From assembly GCA_023411575.1 (NCBI GenBank), contig JAEYOP010000042.1, forward strand, positions 1 through 50,384: a stretch of DNA of 50,384 bases, read 5' to 3'. Below are positions 8,363-16,656 of this stretch, one piece after another. The DNA is from Bacillota bacterium. GTDB taxonomy: Bacteria; Bacillota; Clostridia; Acetivibrionales; DTU013. The notes below the pieces were generated by a model. That model had not been told where the DNA came from, searched no databases, and was given only the letters and a program-made list of their open reading frames with translations. Position 1 is the first letter of the stretch. Every line of letters begins with the position of its first letter. The translations under genes were made by a program, and so were the position numbers.

Positions 8363-9283
8363 TTGGAGTTGGATAGAAAAAGGATGGCGGGACAACTGGC
8401 CGGGATCGCCGGAAACAGCAATGTCCTGGTGGATGAGCCGATGAAAAACCATACCTCCTTTAAGCTGGGGGGACCGGCGGATATCATGGTGACGCCCCCG
8501 GATACCGGCAGCCTGGCCGATGTCTGCAAAGCATGCAGGGAAAATGGCGTTCCGCTGTTTATCATGGGCAACGGAACGAATCTGGTCGTCCGGGACAAGG
8601 GAATCCGGGGCGTGGTGGTAAAGCTCAGGGAGAACATGAGCGGATACCGGGTCGAGGGAGAATGCATAACGGCCCAGGCGGGCATACTGCTTTCACGGCT
8701 TTCGCGGATCGCGCTGGACCACGGCCTGACCGGGCTGGAATTTGCGGAGGGCATACCGGGGACGCTTGGAGGCGCCGTGACAATGAATGCCGGCGCCTAT
8801 ATCGGCGAGATGTCGATGATTGTGGAAAGTACGGAATACCTTGGAAGGGACGGCGCGATTGTCACGCTGAACCGGGAGCGGCACCGTTTTGGAAAACGCT
8901 CGAGCTTCGTACAGACGGATGGAGGCATCGTGCTGGAAACCCGTGTGAGGCTGAAAAAAGGCGGCCCGGAAGAGATCAGGGCGAAGATGGAGGAGTTTGC
9001 CGCGCAGCGGCGGGAGAAGCAGCCTCTTGAACTGCCCAGCGCGGGAAGCATATTCAAAAGGCCGGAAGGCTATTTTGCCGGGAAGCTGGTGCAGGACTGC
9101 GGGCTGAAAGGCTTCCGGATCGGCGGAGCCGAGGTTTCCTGCCTGCACTGCGGCTTTATTGTAAATACCGGCACGGCTGTCGCTGCCGATGTCATAGCGC
9201 TTATAAAGCATATACAGGCTGCCGTCCTGGAAAAGTACGGCGTGGAACTGCAAACCGAAGTACGGATCGTCGGAGAAGAATAA
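8363..9283 (+). CDS. murB: UDP-N-acetylenolpyruvoylglucosamine reductase
   Basis: Reduces UDP-GlcNAc-enolpyruvate to UDP-MurNAc with NADPH and FAD, the second committed step of peptidoglycan synthesis, in the cytoplasm. Family motifs are present: His-Thr-Ser-Phe-Lys-Leu-Gly-Gly-Pro-Ala near the N-terminus, the FAD-binding Gly-Asn-Gly-Thr-Asn-Leu, Gly-Ile-Pro-Gly-Thr-Leu-Gly-Gly, and C-terminal Pro-Ser-Ala-Gly-Ser-Ile-Phe-Lys-Arg-Pro. The TTG at 8363 follows AGGGAG at good spacing and gives 306 residues; the in-frame ATG at 8333 has no ribosome site and starts two bases after the PHP stop. It is type II MurB by length. Confidence 0.95.
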   Translation: MELDRKRMAGQLAGIAGNSNVLVDEPMKNHTSFKLGGPADIMVTPPDTGSLADVCKACRENGVPLFIMGNGTNLVVRDKGIRGVVVKLRENMSGYRVEGECITAQAGILLSRLSRIALDHGLTGLEFAEGIPGTLGGAVTMNAGAYIGEMSMIVESTEYLGRDGAIVTLNRERHRFGKRSSFVQTDGGIVLETRVRLKKGGPEEIRAKMEEFAAQRREKQPLELPSAGSIFKRPEGYFAGKLVQDCGLKGFRIGGAEVSCLHCGFIVNTGTAVAADVIALIKHIQAAVLEKYGVELQTEVRIVGEE

Positions 9284-9310
9284 TTGGCAAAAGAGTAAAG
9301 GGGACCTGGA

Positions 9311-10186
9311 ATGAGACTGATTGTTATTACGGGCATATCGGGGGCGGGGAAAAGTCTGGTTGCAAAGCAGCTTGAAGATGAAGGCTTCTATTGCATCGAC
9401 AACCTGCCGCCGATGCTGATCCCGAAAATTGCGGAAATTTGCTCCCAAAGCTACCGGAAAATGGACAAGATCGCGCTGGTCATCGACATTCGCGGCGGCG
9501 AGCTTCTCAACGACCTGTTCCCGGGCCTGGACGCCCTGCGGGAGGCCGGCCACACCTATGAGATCCTGTTCATGGAAGCTTCGGATAAAGTGGTCATCAA
9601 GCGGTACAAGGAATCGAGAAGGGCCCATCCCCTCGCCCAGGAGGGAAGGCTCCTGAAGGGGATCAGCGAAGAGCGGAAGGTATTGCAGAAAATCAAGGAC
9701 CGGGCGGATTATGTAATCGATACGTCGGTGCTCTCCCCCAGGCAGCTGAAGGACGCGATCATGGGCGTCATCGGCCAGGGCAACGCTTTCCGCGGACTGA
9801 TCATCAACGTCATTTCTTTTGGTTTCAAATACGGGGTTCCCATCGAATGCGACCTGATTTTTGACGTCCGTTTTATTCCCAATCCCTATTATATCGAAGC
9901 CATGAAGAAGCTGACGGGCAAGCAGGACAGCGTCCGCGACTATGTGCTCGGAATGCCCGAGACGAAGGAATTCCTGGACAAACTCAGTTCCATGCTGGAT
10001 TTTCTCATTCCCAACTACGTGAAGGAAGGGAAATCCCAGCTGGTCATCGGAATCGGCTGTACAGGAGGCCGTCACCGTTCCGTGGCGATCGCGGACAAGC
10101 TGTATGACGATTTGACGCAGAAGCAGCACCGGACGGTAGTGGAGCACCGGGATATCGAGAAGGATGGCAGGAGTGCGAGCAGATGA
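9311..10186 (+). CDS. rapZ: RNase adapter / nucleotide-binding protein RapZ (YvcJ)
   Basis: A 291-residue P-loop protein. Walker A, Gly-Ile-Ser-Gly-Ala-Gly-Lys-Ser, is at residues 8-15, and the C-terminal RapZ domain carries Gly-Cys-Thr-Gly-Gly-Arg-His-Arg-Ser. In E. coli RapZ controls glmS expression through small RNAs; in Bacillus the orthologue YvcJ binds and hydrolyses nucleotides and affects competence. The stop overlaps the start of glmR by four bases (ATGA), so the two are translationally coupled. The neighbourhood murB-rapZ-glmR-whiA is conserved in Firmicutes. The target in this organism is unknown. Confidence 0.95.
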   Translation: MRLIVITGISGAGKSLVAKQLEDEGFYCIDNLPPMLIPKIAEICSQSYRKMDKIALVIDIRGGELLNDLFPGLDALREAGHTYEILFMEASDKVVIKRYKESRRAHPLAQEGRLLKGISEERKVLQKIKDRADYVIDTSVLSPRQLKDAIMGVIGQGNAFRGLIINVISFGFKYGVPIECDLIFDVRFIPNPYYIEAMKKLTGKQDSVRDYVLGMPETKEFLDKLSSMLDFLIPNYVKEGKSQLVIGIGCTGGRHRSVAIADKLYDDLTQKQHRTVVEHRDIEKDGRSASR

Positions 10187-11523
10187 AGCTGATGGAATGG
10201 TTTCGTCCGGGTCTTCGAATAAAAAGGTGGATTCTTATCGGCGCCGCGGGCGTAGGCTTTATCGGCGCAGGGGTGTCCGTTTTCATAAGAGTTTTCCAGC
10301 AGGGGCCGGTCAAGTGCCTCCTGGCTTTGCTGCCGGTGCTGCTTGGGGTCCTGCTGATCTTAATCGCCGCCAAGTATCTTTTCCGGACGGTAATGGGCGC
10401 CATCAACGCCAGCACCTTTGGGCCGGCGATCAATTCCGAAAAGCTGAACAGCCTGCTGTATGACAAGCGAATTCTGATAAAAGGGCCCAAAATCGTTGCG
10501 ATCGGAGGCGGGACCGGCCTTTCCACCATGCTGAGGGGGCTGAAGATATACAGCTCCAACCTGACGGCGGTGGTTACCGTTGCGGATGACGGCGGGGGCT
10601 CGGGGATGCTGCGGCAGGAGCTGGGCATGCTGCCTCCCGGGGATATCCGGAACTGCGTGCTGGCGCTGGCCGATACGGAGCCGATCCTGGAACAGCTGCT
10701 CCAATACCGGTTTCAGGACGGCACGCTGAAGGGACAAAGCTTCGGGAATCTTTTCCTGGCCGCCATGGACGGCATTTCCAGCAGCTTCGAGGAAGCGGTC
10801 CGGAAAATGAGCGATGTTCTGGCGGTGACGGGAAGAGTGCTGCCGGTGACCCTGGACAATGTCCAGCTGTGCGCCGAGCTGGAGGACGGCTGCGTCATCA
10901 GCGGGGAATCCAAAATCGGGACGCATGGAAATTTCCACAAAGGGAAAATTAAACGGGTATTTCTGGAGCCGTCCGGGGCCAAGCCGCTGGACGAGGTGCT
11001 GGACGCCATTGCCGAGGCGGACATTCTCCTGCTGGGCCCGGGCAGCCTTTACACCAGCATTATTCCTAACCTGCTGGTCCGGGGCGTCTGCCCCGCGATC
11101 AAAAAAAGCAAGGCGATGAAGGTCTATGTCTGCAATGTGATGACCCAGCCCAACGAAACGGAGGGCTACAGCGTCTTCGACCATATTGCCGCTCTTGAAG
11201 AGCACTCGTTCAAGGGGATTGTGGATAGCTGCATCGTCAATAACTCGTCCATTCCTTCCGACTTGCGGGAGAAATACCGGAATGACGGAGCCGAGCCCGT
11301 CCGGATCGACCGGGATAAAATCGCGGCGGCGGGAGTCAAATTGATCGAAGGCAACTATTTTACAGTCCGGAACGGCTTTGTCCGGCATGATCACAACAAG
11401 CTGGCCGAAACCGTGATCGATCTCGTGGCGGACAACATTCTGGCGAGGGATCGGAAGCGGATTGTGGATTTCTTTTATTTAAAGGACCGACTGAAGAAAA
11501 ACGCCGATAAAAGGGAGGTATGA
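10183..11523 (+). CDS. glmR: Gluconeogenesis/cell-wall factor GlmR (YvcK, CofD-like)
   Basis: A 446-residue protein. Two hydrophobic segments at about residues 17-37 and 45-65 are followed by a CofD-like Rossmann domain from residue 95 (Ile-Gly-Gly-Gly-Thr-Gly-Leu-Ser, then Val-Ala-Asp-Asp-Gly-Gly-Gly-Ser-Gly-Met-Leu-Arg). In Bacillus and Listeria, YvcK/GlmR binds UDP-GlcNAc and supports GlmS activity and cell-wall synthesis on gluconeogenic carbon. The membrane anchor is absent in B. subtilis YvcK but is seen in other lineages. The start overlaps rapZ by four bases. A GH133 gene follows three bases after the stop, its ribosome site lying inside this gene's end. Confidence 0.94.
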   Translation: MKLMEWFRPGLRIKRWILIGAAGVGFIGAGVSVFIRVFQQGPVKCLLALLPVLLGVLLILIAAKYLFRTVMGAINASTFGPAINSEKLNSLLYDKRILIKGPKIVAIGGGTGLSTMLRGLKIYSSNLTAVVTVADDGGGSGMLRQELGMLPPGDIRNCVLALADTEPILEQLLQYRFQDGTLKGQSFGNLFLAAMDGISSSFEEAVRKMSDVLAVTGRVLPVTLDNVQLCAELEDGCVISGESKIGTHGNFHKGKIKRVFLEPSGAKPLDEVLDAIAEADILLLGPGSLYTSIIPNLLVRGVCPAIKKSKAMKVYVCNVMTQPNETEGYSVFDHIAALEEHSFKGIVDSCIVNNSSIPSDLREKYRNDGAEPVRIDRDKIAAAGVKLIEGNYFTVRNGFVRHDHNKLAETVIDLVADNILARDRKRIVDFFYLKDRLKKNADKREV

Positions 11524-11526
11524 GCC

Positions 11527-13503
11527 GTGCGATTCGGAAAGGCGGACTGGAGCAGTTGGGAAAGAGGCATAGAAAAGGAGTGGCTGCTGACAAACGGGAT
11601 TGGCGGGTTTGCGGCATCGACGGTTACAGGCGGAAATACCCGCCGATACCACGGGCTTCTGGTTGCCGCATTAAAGCCGCCCGTACAGCGGCATCTGGTG
11701 CTGTCCCAGCTCCATGAAACGGTGGCCGCGGGCGACCGCATCTACCATCTCCACTCTTTTTCGGCCGGTTCCGCCGGCGATTATGTCAGGAAGGGGTTCC
11801 ATCACCTTCTGAGCTTTGAAATGAACCCGCTGCCCGTATTTACCTATACTATGGGCGATATCCTCGTGGAAAAGACTATCACGATGGTTTACGGGGAAAA
11901 TACGGTTGCCGTGGTATACCGTGTAAGAAGCGGAGGGGACGGCCTTGTCCTGAAAATCACGCCGCTGGTCAATTTCCGGGATTACCACGGAGATTCCAGC
12001 CGTTTTGCCATGCGGTTCCGCCAGAGCCCTTTCAGCGGCGGTACCAGCATCAAGCCCTATGATCTGGAGCTGGATATCGTGCTGAAATGCAGCGAAGGCC
12101 AATACGTGCCAGTGGAACAATGCTGGTTTGAAAACATGTTTTATGCAGTAGAACAGGAAAGAGGACTTCAGGCAAAGGAAGACCATTATATACCCGGCAG
12201 CTTCGAAATTTCGGTCGGGGCCTGGAGCGAAAAGACCTTTACCTTTATCGGAACGGTGGAAAAGAATAAGGACTACCCGGACGGGCGGCAACTGATTGAG
12301 GCGGAAAAGGCCAGGGTAGCGGCCCTTGTTGAAAAAGCCGGATACCGGGATGAATTTGCCTGCGCGCTGGTAAAGGCGGCGGACAACTTTATCGCCTACA
12401 GGGAATCCACAGGCGCGAAGACGATCCTGGCCGGCTATCCGTGGTTTACGGACTGGGGCAGGGACGCAATGATCGCGCTCTGCGGCCTGACGCTGTCCAC
12501 GGGACGTTACGGGGATGCGGCGCAGATTCTTGGCACCTTCAGCGAGTATATCCGCTATGGCCTGGTTCCGAACATGTTCCCCGACGAAGGCGGCGATCCG
12601 GGATACAATACCGTGGATGCAGCCCTTTGGTATTTCGAGGCAGTCAACAAATACCTTCAATACACCTCGGATTATGAGTTTGTGGAACGGAAGCTTTACG
12701 GCTCCATGAATCAGATCGTGGAAGCCTTCAAAAGAGGCACGCTGCACAGCATCCATATGGATTCGGACGGGCTGGTGGCCGCGGGGGATGCAAATACGCA
12801 GCTTACCTGGATGGACGCCAAAATGGGCTCCGTCGCTTTTACGCCAAGGCATGGCAAAGCGGTGGAGATCAACGCCCTGTGGTATAATGCGTTACGCGTG
12901 ATGGAAAAGCTGGCCGTCCGGTCCGGGCAGGATGCCGGGGAGCTTGCCCTGCTTGCCGGAACAGTAAAGGAAAATTTCAGGCGGGTATTCTGGAATGAAA
13001 ACGGGAAGTACTTATATGATGTCGTTTGCGGGGGCACAAAGGACGATAGTGTCCGGCCGAACCAGATTTTTGCCGTAAGCCTTTCATACCCCGTCCTGGA
13101 GGGCAAGGATGCCTGCGATGTGGTTAAAAAAGTGTGGAAGGAGCTGTATACCGCATACGGCTTACGGAGCCTGTCTCCCGGCTCGCCCCAATATAGGGGC
13201 TGCTACAGGGGAGATCAATATGCAAGGGACTCGGCCTACCACCAGGGGACAGTCTGGGCATGGCTGGCGGGACCCTTCGTCACGGCTTTTGCAAAAACGT
13301 TGGGGAAGGAGCCCCAATACGCCGGGATCACGGCGGACCTTCTCAAACCGTTTGAAGACCACCTTCGGAATGCCTGCCTGGGAAATATATCCGAAATATT
13401 TGACGGGGACGAACCCCTTGTCCCGAGGGGAAGCTGCGCCCAGGCTTGGAGCGTGGCAGAGGTGCTGCGGGCTTATACGGAAGACGTTTTGAAAGCGCTA
13501 TAA
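11527..13503 (+). CDS. Glycogen debranching enzyme, amylo-alpha-1,6-glucosidase (GH133)
   Basis: A 658-residue cytoplasmic enzyme predicted to remove alpha-1,6-linked glucose at glycogen branch points. The N-terminal GDE domain contains Asn-Gly-Ile-Gly-Gly-Phe-Ala and Arg-Arg-Tyr-His-Gly-Leu-Leu; the C-terminal alpha/alpha-barrel contains Trp-Phe-Thr-Asp-Trp-Gly-Arg-Asp-Ala-Met and Gly-Thr-Val-Trp-Ala-Trp, typical of archaeal-type/bacterial GDEs. The start is GTG at 11527 with GGGAGG overlapping the glmR stop, so it is translationally tied to glmR. The usual neighbour of glmR is whiA; here this enzyme sits between them, linking glycogen turnover to the carbon-status cluster. No other glycogen gene is in the window. 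Confidence 0.92.
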   Translation: MRFGKADWSSWERGIEKEWLLTNGIGGFAASTVTGGNTRRYHGLLVAALKPPVQRHLVLSQLHETVAAGDRIYHLHSFSAGSAGDYVRKGFHHLLSFEMNPLPVFTYTMGDILVEKTITMVYGENTVAVVYRVRSGGDGLVLKITPLVNFRDYHGDSSRFAMRFRQSPFSGGTSIKPYDLELDIVLKCSEGQYVPVEQCWFENMFYAVEQERGLQAKEDHYIPGSFEISVGAWSEKTFTFIGTVEKNKDYPDGRQLIEAEKARVAALVEKAGYRDEFACALVKAADNFIAYRESTGAKTILAGYPWFTDWGRDAMIALCGLTLSTGRYGDAAQILGTFSEYIRYGLVPNMFPDEGGDPGYNTVDAALWYFEAVNKYLQYTSDYEFVERKLYGSMNQIVEAFKRGTLHSIHMDSDGLVAAGDANTQLTWMDAKMGSVAFTPRHGKAVEINALWYNALRVMEKLAVRSGQDAGELALLAGTVKENFRRVFWNENGKYLYDVVCGGTKDDSVRPNQIFAVSLSYPVLEGKDACDVVKKVWKELYTAYGLRSLSPGSPQYRGCYRGDQYARDSAYHQGTVWAWLAGPFVTAFAKTLGKEPQYAGITADLLKPFEDHLRNACLGNISEIFDGDEPLVPRGSCAQAWSVAEVLRAYTEDVLKAL

Positions 13504-13565
13504 GACAGCGTAGCCGGATGGGGCCGGAATTGCTGTCGGATTATTAACGAGTTGTGCCAGCTGGC
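13504..13565 (+). other. Hairpin and palindrome between the GH133 gene and whiA
   Basis: GACAGC (13504-13509) can pair with GCTGTC (13532-13537), enclosing an inner GCCGG/CCGG pair. A perfect 10-base palindrome GCCAGCTGGC follows at 13556-13565. There is no T-run, so this is not a standard terminator; it may be an attenuation or RNA-processing site. Confidence 0.4.
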
Positions 13566-13601
13566 GCGACAGGTGAAATTAGAACTTGCGGGGTGTTGAA
13601 C

Positions 13602-14561
13602 TTGTCCTTTTCCTCAACAGTGAAAAACGAATTATGCCGGCTCGAGACCGGGGAAAGGTGCTGTCAGCTTTCGGAGCTGGCGGCCGCTCTCTGCTTCAAC
13701 GGCATGGCGTCCATGGCAACCGGCGGCGAGCCGGTGGTGCGGATCACCACCGAAAATGCCGCTTTTGCAAGAAAGATCTACAGCAACATCAAAAAGATCT
13801 GCGACATATTTCCCGAGGTCACCATCCGGAAAAGCAGAAAGCTCAAAAAACATGTATCCTATATGCTCTTTATCACTCCCGCGCTGGGTTCGAAAAAGCT
13901 GCTCGCGCTGACGGGGATTCAAATGCTGGAAGCCGCCGACGAACAGCCCGCGGAGCTTGTGCTTGCCGATAAAGACAGGCTCAGGCATCCCTGCTGCAGG
14001 AAAGCCTTTCTCCGGGGCGCTTTTCTGGCCGGAGGCTCCATAAGCGACCCGGAAAAGACCTACCACCTGGAGCTTACCTCCCGGACGCTCCTTCAGGCCC
14101 GGGAACTGAGCAGGATCCTTGGCGCCTTCCGGCTGAAAGCCAGGATCATTAAAAGGAAGGGAAGCTACGTGACCTACCTGAAGGAGGGGGAAAACATCGT
14201 GGACTTCCTGAATATCGTCGGCGCCCACTCCGCCCTTATGGAACTGGAAAATGTACGGATCCTCAAGGGGATGAGGAACAATGTCAACCGGATCGTCAAC
14301 TGCGAGACGGCCAACCTGGAAAAAACCGTGAACGCCTCCATGCGGCAGGTCGAGAATATCCAGTACATACAGGAGCACATCGGCTTCGACAGGCTTCCCG
14401 AAAATCTCCGGGATATCGCGGAGCTGAGGCTGGAGTACAGCGACGCCAATCTGGCGGAGCTGGGACAGCTTTTATCGCCGCCCCTCGGAAAGTCCGGCGT
14501 CAACCACAGGCTGCGCAAGCTGGATGAGATTGCGGAAAAGCATAGGGAAAAAGGCGGATAA
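13602..14561 (+). CDS. whiA: WhiA-type DNA-binding protein
   Basis: A 319-residue protein with an N-terminal LAGLIDADG-like half (start Ser-Phe-Ser-Ser-Thr-Val-Lys-Asn-Glu-Leu; Phe-Leu-Arg-Gly-Ala-Phe-Leu-Ala-Gly-Gly-Ser near residue 150) and a C-terminal helix-turn-helix. WhiA activates sporulation genes in Streptomyces; in Bacillus it affects cell division and chromosome segregation. The TTG at 13602 places the product exactly at the family N-terminus, with GGGGTG upstream; in-frame GTG 13593 and earlier codons extend it without similarity. It ends the murB-rapZ-glmR cluster. No HPr/Crh gene follows, unlike in Bacillus; spoIIAA comes next instead. Confidence 0.95.
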   Translation: MSFSSTVKNELCRLETGERCCQLSELAAALCFNGMASMATGGEPVVRITTENAAFARKIYSNIKKICDIFPEVTIRKSRKLKKHVSYMLFITPALGSKKLLALTGIQMLEAADEQPAELVLADKDRLRHPCCRKAFLRGAFLAGGSISDPEKTYHLELTSRTLLQARELSRILGAFRLKARIIKRKGSYVTYLKEGENIVDFLNIVGAHSALMELENVRILKGMRNNVNRIVNCETANLEKTVNASMRQVENIQYIQEHIGFDRLPENLRDIAELRLEYSDANLAELGQLLSPPLGKSGVNHRLRKLDEIAEKHREKGG

Positions 14562-14618
14562 AAGTCGGAATTGATCAAAAAGAAAATTCATCTTCTACAA
14601 ATGTTCCCATAATTCTTT

Positions 14619-14645
14619 GAAGGAAATACCATATAATTGAAGAAA
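14619..14645 (+). promoter_or_regulatory. Predicted sigma-H promoter of the spoIIA operon
   Basis: GAAGGAAAT at 14619-14627, 11 bases, then GAAGAAA at 14639-14645. This fits the sigma-H consensus (RnAGGAWWW, 11-12 bases, RnnGAAT) except for the last -10 base, and lies about 35 bases before spoIIAA, where B. subtilis also uses sigma-H. Confidence 0.65.
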
Positions 14646-14685
14646 TAGAAATAGCAGAAGGACAGGACATACGGAGGAGATGCAA

Positions 14686-15030
14686 TTGAACATCAAATTT
14701 GCCAACAGGGGTTCGACCCTGATTGCCGTCTTTACGGGAGAGCTGGACCACCATTTTGCGGAATATGCCCGGAACAAGCTGGAAGGGGAGCTGCTGAAGG
14801 CCACTACCCGGAATGTCGTTTTCGATTTTACGAACCTGAGCTTTATGGATAGTTCCGGAATAGGCGTCGTTGTGGGCCGGTACTCCAATATCCGGAAACT
14901 CGGCGGAAAGGCTGCGATCATCTGCAACAACCGGAAGATATGCCATATTCTTGAGATATCGGGGATCGTGAAGCTGATCCCTGTCTATGAAAGTCTGGAC
15001 TTTGCGCTGAATGCACTGATAAGCGCGTGA
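14686..15030 (+). CDS. spoIIAA: Anti-sigma-F factor antagonist SpoIIAA
   Basis: A STAS-domain protein of about 114 residues. Unphosphorylated SpoIIAA releases sigma-F from SpoIIAB in the forespore. The regulatory motif Phe-Met-Asp-Ser-Ser-Gly-Ile-Gly lies near residues 53-60 and contains the serine that SpoIIAB phosphorylates. The GGAGG at 14673-14677 is eight bases from the TTG at 14686, which suits this start; an ATG at 14680 is only two bases from it. First gene of the spoIIA operon, under a predicted sigma-H promoter. Confidence 0.95.
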   Translation: MNIKFANRGSTLIAVFTGELDHHFAEYARNKLEGELLKATTRNVVFDFTNLSFMDSSGIGVVVGRYSNIRKLGGKAAIICNNRKICHILEISGIVKLIPVYESLDFALNALISA

Positions 15031-15073
15031 ACCGATTTCCGGAACAAGTTTTGTGTAAGGGGAGAGAAATGAA

Positions 15074-15505
15074 ATGCAGCCTATGAATGAAATGAAACTG
15101 GAATTTGTGAGCAAATCGAGCAATGAAGCCTTTGCAAGAGTGGTGGCCGCCGCGTTTGTCTCCCAGATGGACCCGACCCTCGAAGAGCTTGCGGATGTGA
15201 AGACCGCGGTTTCGGAAGCGGTGACCAATGCCATCATCCACGGCTATGAGAACCGGTACGGCATCATTACGATGATCTGCAGGCAGTTTGACAACAGCGT
15301 CGAGATCGAAATCACCGACGAGGGCAAGGGGATAGAGGATATTGAACAGGCCCGGCAGCCGCTTTTTACCTCAAAACCGGACATGGAACGCTCCGGGATG
15401 GGCTTTACCGTCATGGAAAGCTTCATGGACAGGATCGAGGTAAGGTCGGAGCCCGGCAAGGGGACGACGATTCTGCTGTACAAGTCATTCGGCAGTCCGG
15501 AATGA
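15074..15505 (+). CDS. spoIIAB: Anti-sigma-F factor / serine kinase SpoIIAB
   Basis: A 143-residue GHKL-type protein kinase that holds sigma-F inactive and phosphorylates SpoIIAA. ATP-binding motifs are visible: Glu-Ala-Val-Thr-Asn-Ala (N box), Asp-Glu-Gly-Lys-Gly-Ile (G1) and Arg-Ser-Gly-Met-Gly-Phe (G2). It starts 43 bases after spoIIAA with a GGGGAGAG site. The gap to sigF is 97 bases and AT-rich, larger than in Bacillus, where the three genes are nearly contiguous. Confidence 0.96.
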   Translation: MQPMNEMKLEFVSKSSNEAFARVVAAAFVSQMDPTLEELADVKTAVSEAVTNAIIHGYENRYGIITMICRQFDNSVEIEITDEGKGIEDIEQARQPLFTSKPDMERSGMGFTVMESFMDRIEVRSEPGKGTTILLYKSFGSPE

Positions 15506-15518
15506 AAGGGTTATTTTT

Positions 15519-15547
15519 TTTACAAATGTATGTTAAAGATATACAAA
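15519..15547 (+). promoter_or_regulatory. Possible extra promoter in the spoIIAB-sigF gap
   Basis: TTTACA at 15519-15524 and TACAAA at 15542-15547 are 17 bases apart in an AT-rich gap. The -35 matches sigma-A in five of six bases, the -10 in four. AT-rich sequence gives such matches by chance. Confidence 0.3.
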
Positions 15548-15602
15548 AAGACCATAATATACAATTGAACGAATCTTACGAAGGCGAAGAGAAGGGCTTT
15601 TT

Positions 15603-16349
15603 ATGAGTGAAACTCCTTATAAAGATATAGATACACTGGAACTGATCCGGATGGCAAAGTCCGGGGACAAGCTTGCCCAGACCGTGCTGGTGGAAAACAA
15701 CATCGGACTGGTCTGGAGCATCGTGCGCCGGTTCCAGAACAGGGGACACGAGACGGAGGACCTGTTCCAGATCGGCAGCATCGGCTTGATAAAGGCCATC
15801 AACAAGTTTGATCCCACATTCGACGTAAGGTTCTCTACTTATGCGGTTCCAATGATTATCGGCGAAATCAAGCGCTTCCTGCGGGACGATGGCATCATCA
15901 AGGTAAGCCGGTCCCTCAAGGAAACCTCCAACAAAGCGAGAATCACCAAAGAGGTCATGACCAGGGAGCTCGGCCGGGAACCCACCATAGGGGAGATCGC
16001 CCAGCGGCTGGAGCTGTCGATGGAAGAACTGGTCATGGCGGTCGAAGCCAGCTATTCGCCGGAATCCCTGTTCAATCCGCTGAATGAGGGGGATAATTCT
16101 CCCCTGATGCTGATCGACAAGCTGAATGACCAGTGCAATGAGGACGAGACCGACATCATAGACAAGATTGCGCTGAAACAGGTACTGGATACCTTGAAGC
16201 CAAGGGAAAAGCAAATCATCGTCCTGCGGTATTTCAAGGAAAAAACGCAGGTACAGATTGCCAATATGCTCGGCATTTCACAGGTGCAGGTGTCCCGGAT
16301 CGAAAAAAAGATCCTGGAGGACATCCGCCTCAAAATCAATATCAAGTAG
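15603..16349 (+). CDS. sigF: RNA polymerase sporulation sigma factor SigF
   Basis: The first forespore-specific sigma factor. At 248 residues, it has region 2 (Glu-Asp-Leu-Phe-Gln-Ile-Gly-Ser-Ile-Gly-Leu, then Arg-Phe-Ser-Thr-Tyr-Ala), region 3 (Arg-Glu-Leu-Gly-Arg-Glu-Pro-Thr) and region 4 helix-turn-helix (Gln-Ile-Ala-Asn-Met-Leu-Gly-Ile-Ser-Gln-Val-Gln-Val-Ser-Arg-Ile-Glu). It belongs to the spoIIA operon. A hairpin overlaps the stop codon and may end the transcript before the spoVA genes, which would then be transcribed separately (sigma-G in Bacillus). Confidence 0.96.
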   Translation: MSETPYKDIDTLELIRMAKSGDKLAQTVLVENNIGLVWSIVRRFQNRGHETEDLFQIGSIGLIKAINKFDPTFDVRFSTYAVPMIIGEIKRFLRDDGIIKVSRSLKETSNKARITKEVMTRELGREPTIGEIAQRLELSMEELVMAVEASYSPESLFNPLNEGDNSPLMLIDKLNDQCNEDETDIIDKIALKQVLDTLKPREKQIIVLRYFKEKTQVQIANMLGISQVQVSRIEKKILEDIRLKINIK

Positions 16350-16381
16350 CATCGGGCGACTCCTGCCGGATGCTTCCTTTC
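16349..16381 (+). terminator. Hairpin after sigF, probable terminator
   Basis: GCATCGGGC at 16349-16357 pairs with GCCGGATGC at 16365-16373 (eight of nine), followed by a T-rich stretch. The stem begins on the last base of the sigF stop codon. Confidence 0.55.
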
Positions 16382-16464
16382 ATTTCGCCGTATAGAACCC
16401 ATCGCCGAATCCAATAATAATCCTGATAAAAATCAAATTCTGCTGAACCGGGGTGTTGTTGATC

Positions 16465-16656
16465 ATGCTTGCTGTACTGAACAGGTACAAAGTGCTCCTG
16501 ATTATTTTTCTGCTTGCCCTGCTGGCGGCATTAATACTGCTTTATATATCGCTTCACAGTGGAAGCAAGACGCCGTCAAAGGGAGTGTTTGTGATGGGGC
16601 CGGGCATAAGCACTCACTGCCCGGAAAGGAGCTGTGAAATATGCAACAGGTTATGA
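16465..16656 (+). CDS. Small single-span membrane protein, unknown
   Basis: Predicted 63-residue protein: a short basic N-terminus, one strong hydrophobic segment (about residues 10-30) and a polar tail with two cysteines near the C-terminus. The ATG at 16465 has GGGGTG about nine bases upstream. It lies between sigF and spoVAC and overlaps the spoVAC start by 16 bases, so its translation would run through the spoVAC ribosome site (AAGGAG). In Bacillus this place holds spoVAA and spoVAB, which are much larger and unlike it. It may be a real small SpoVA-associated protein or a coupling leader peptide. Confidence 0.5.
   Translation: MLAVLNRYKVLLIIFLLALLAALILLYISLHSGSKTPSKGVFVMGPGISTHCPERSCEICNRL

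Noticed and set aside
10183..10390. Signal peptide at the start of GlmR
   Set aside because: Two hydrophobic segments look like a membrane anchor; no cleavage site and the catalytic-like domain is cytoplasmic in relatives.
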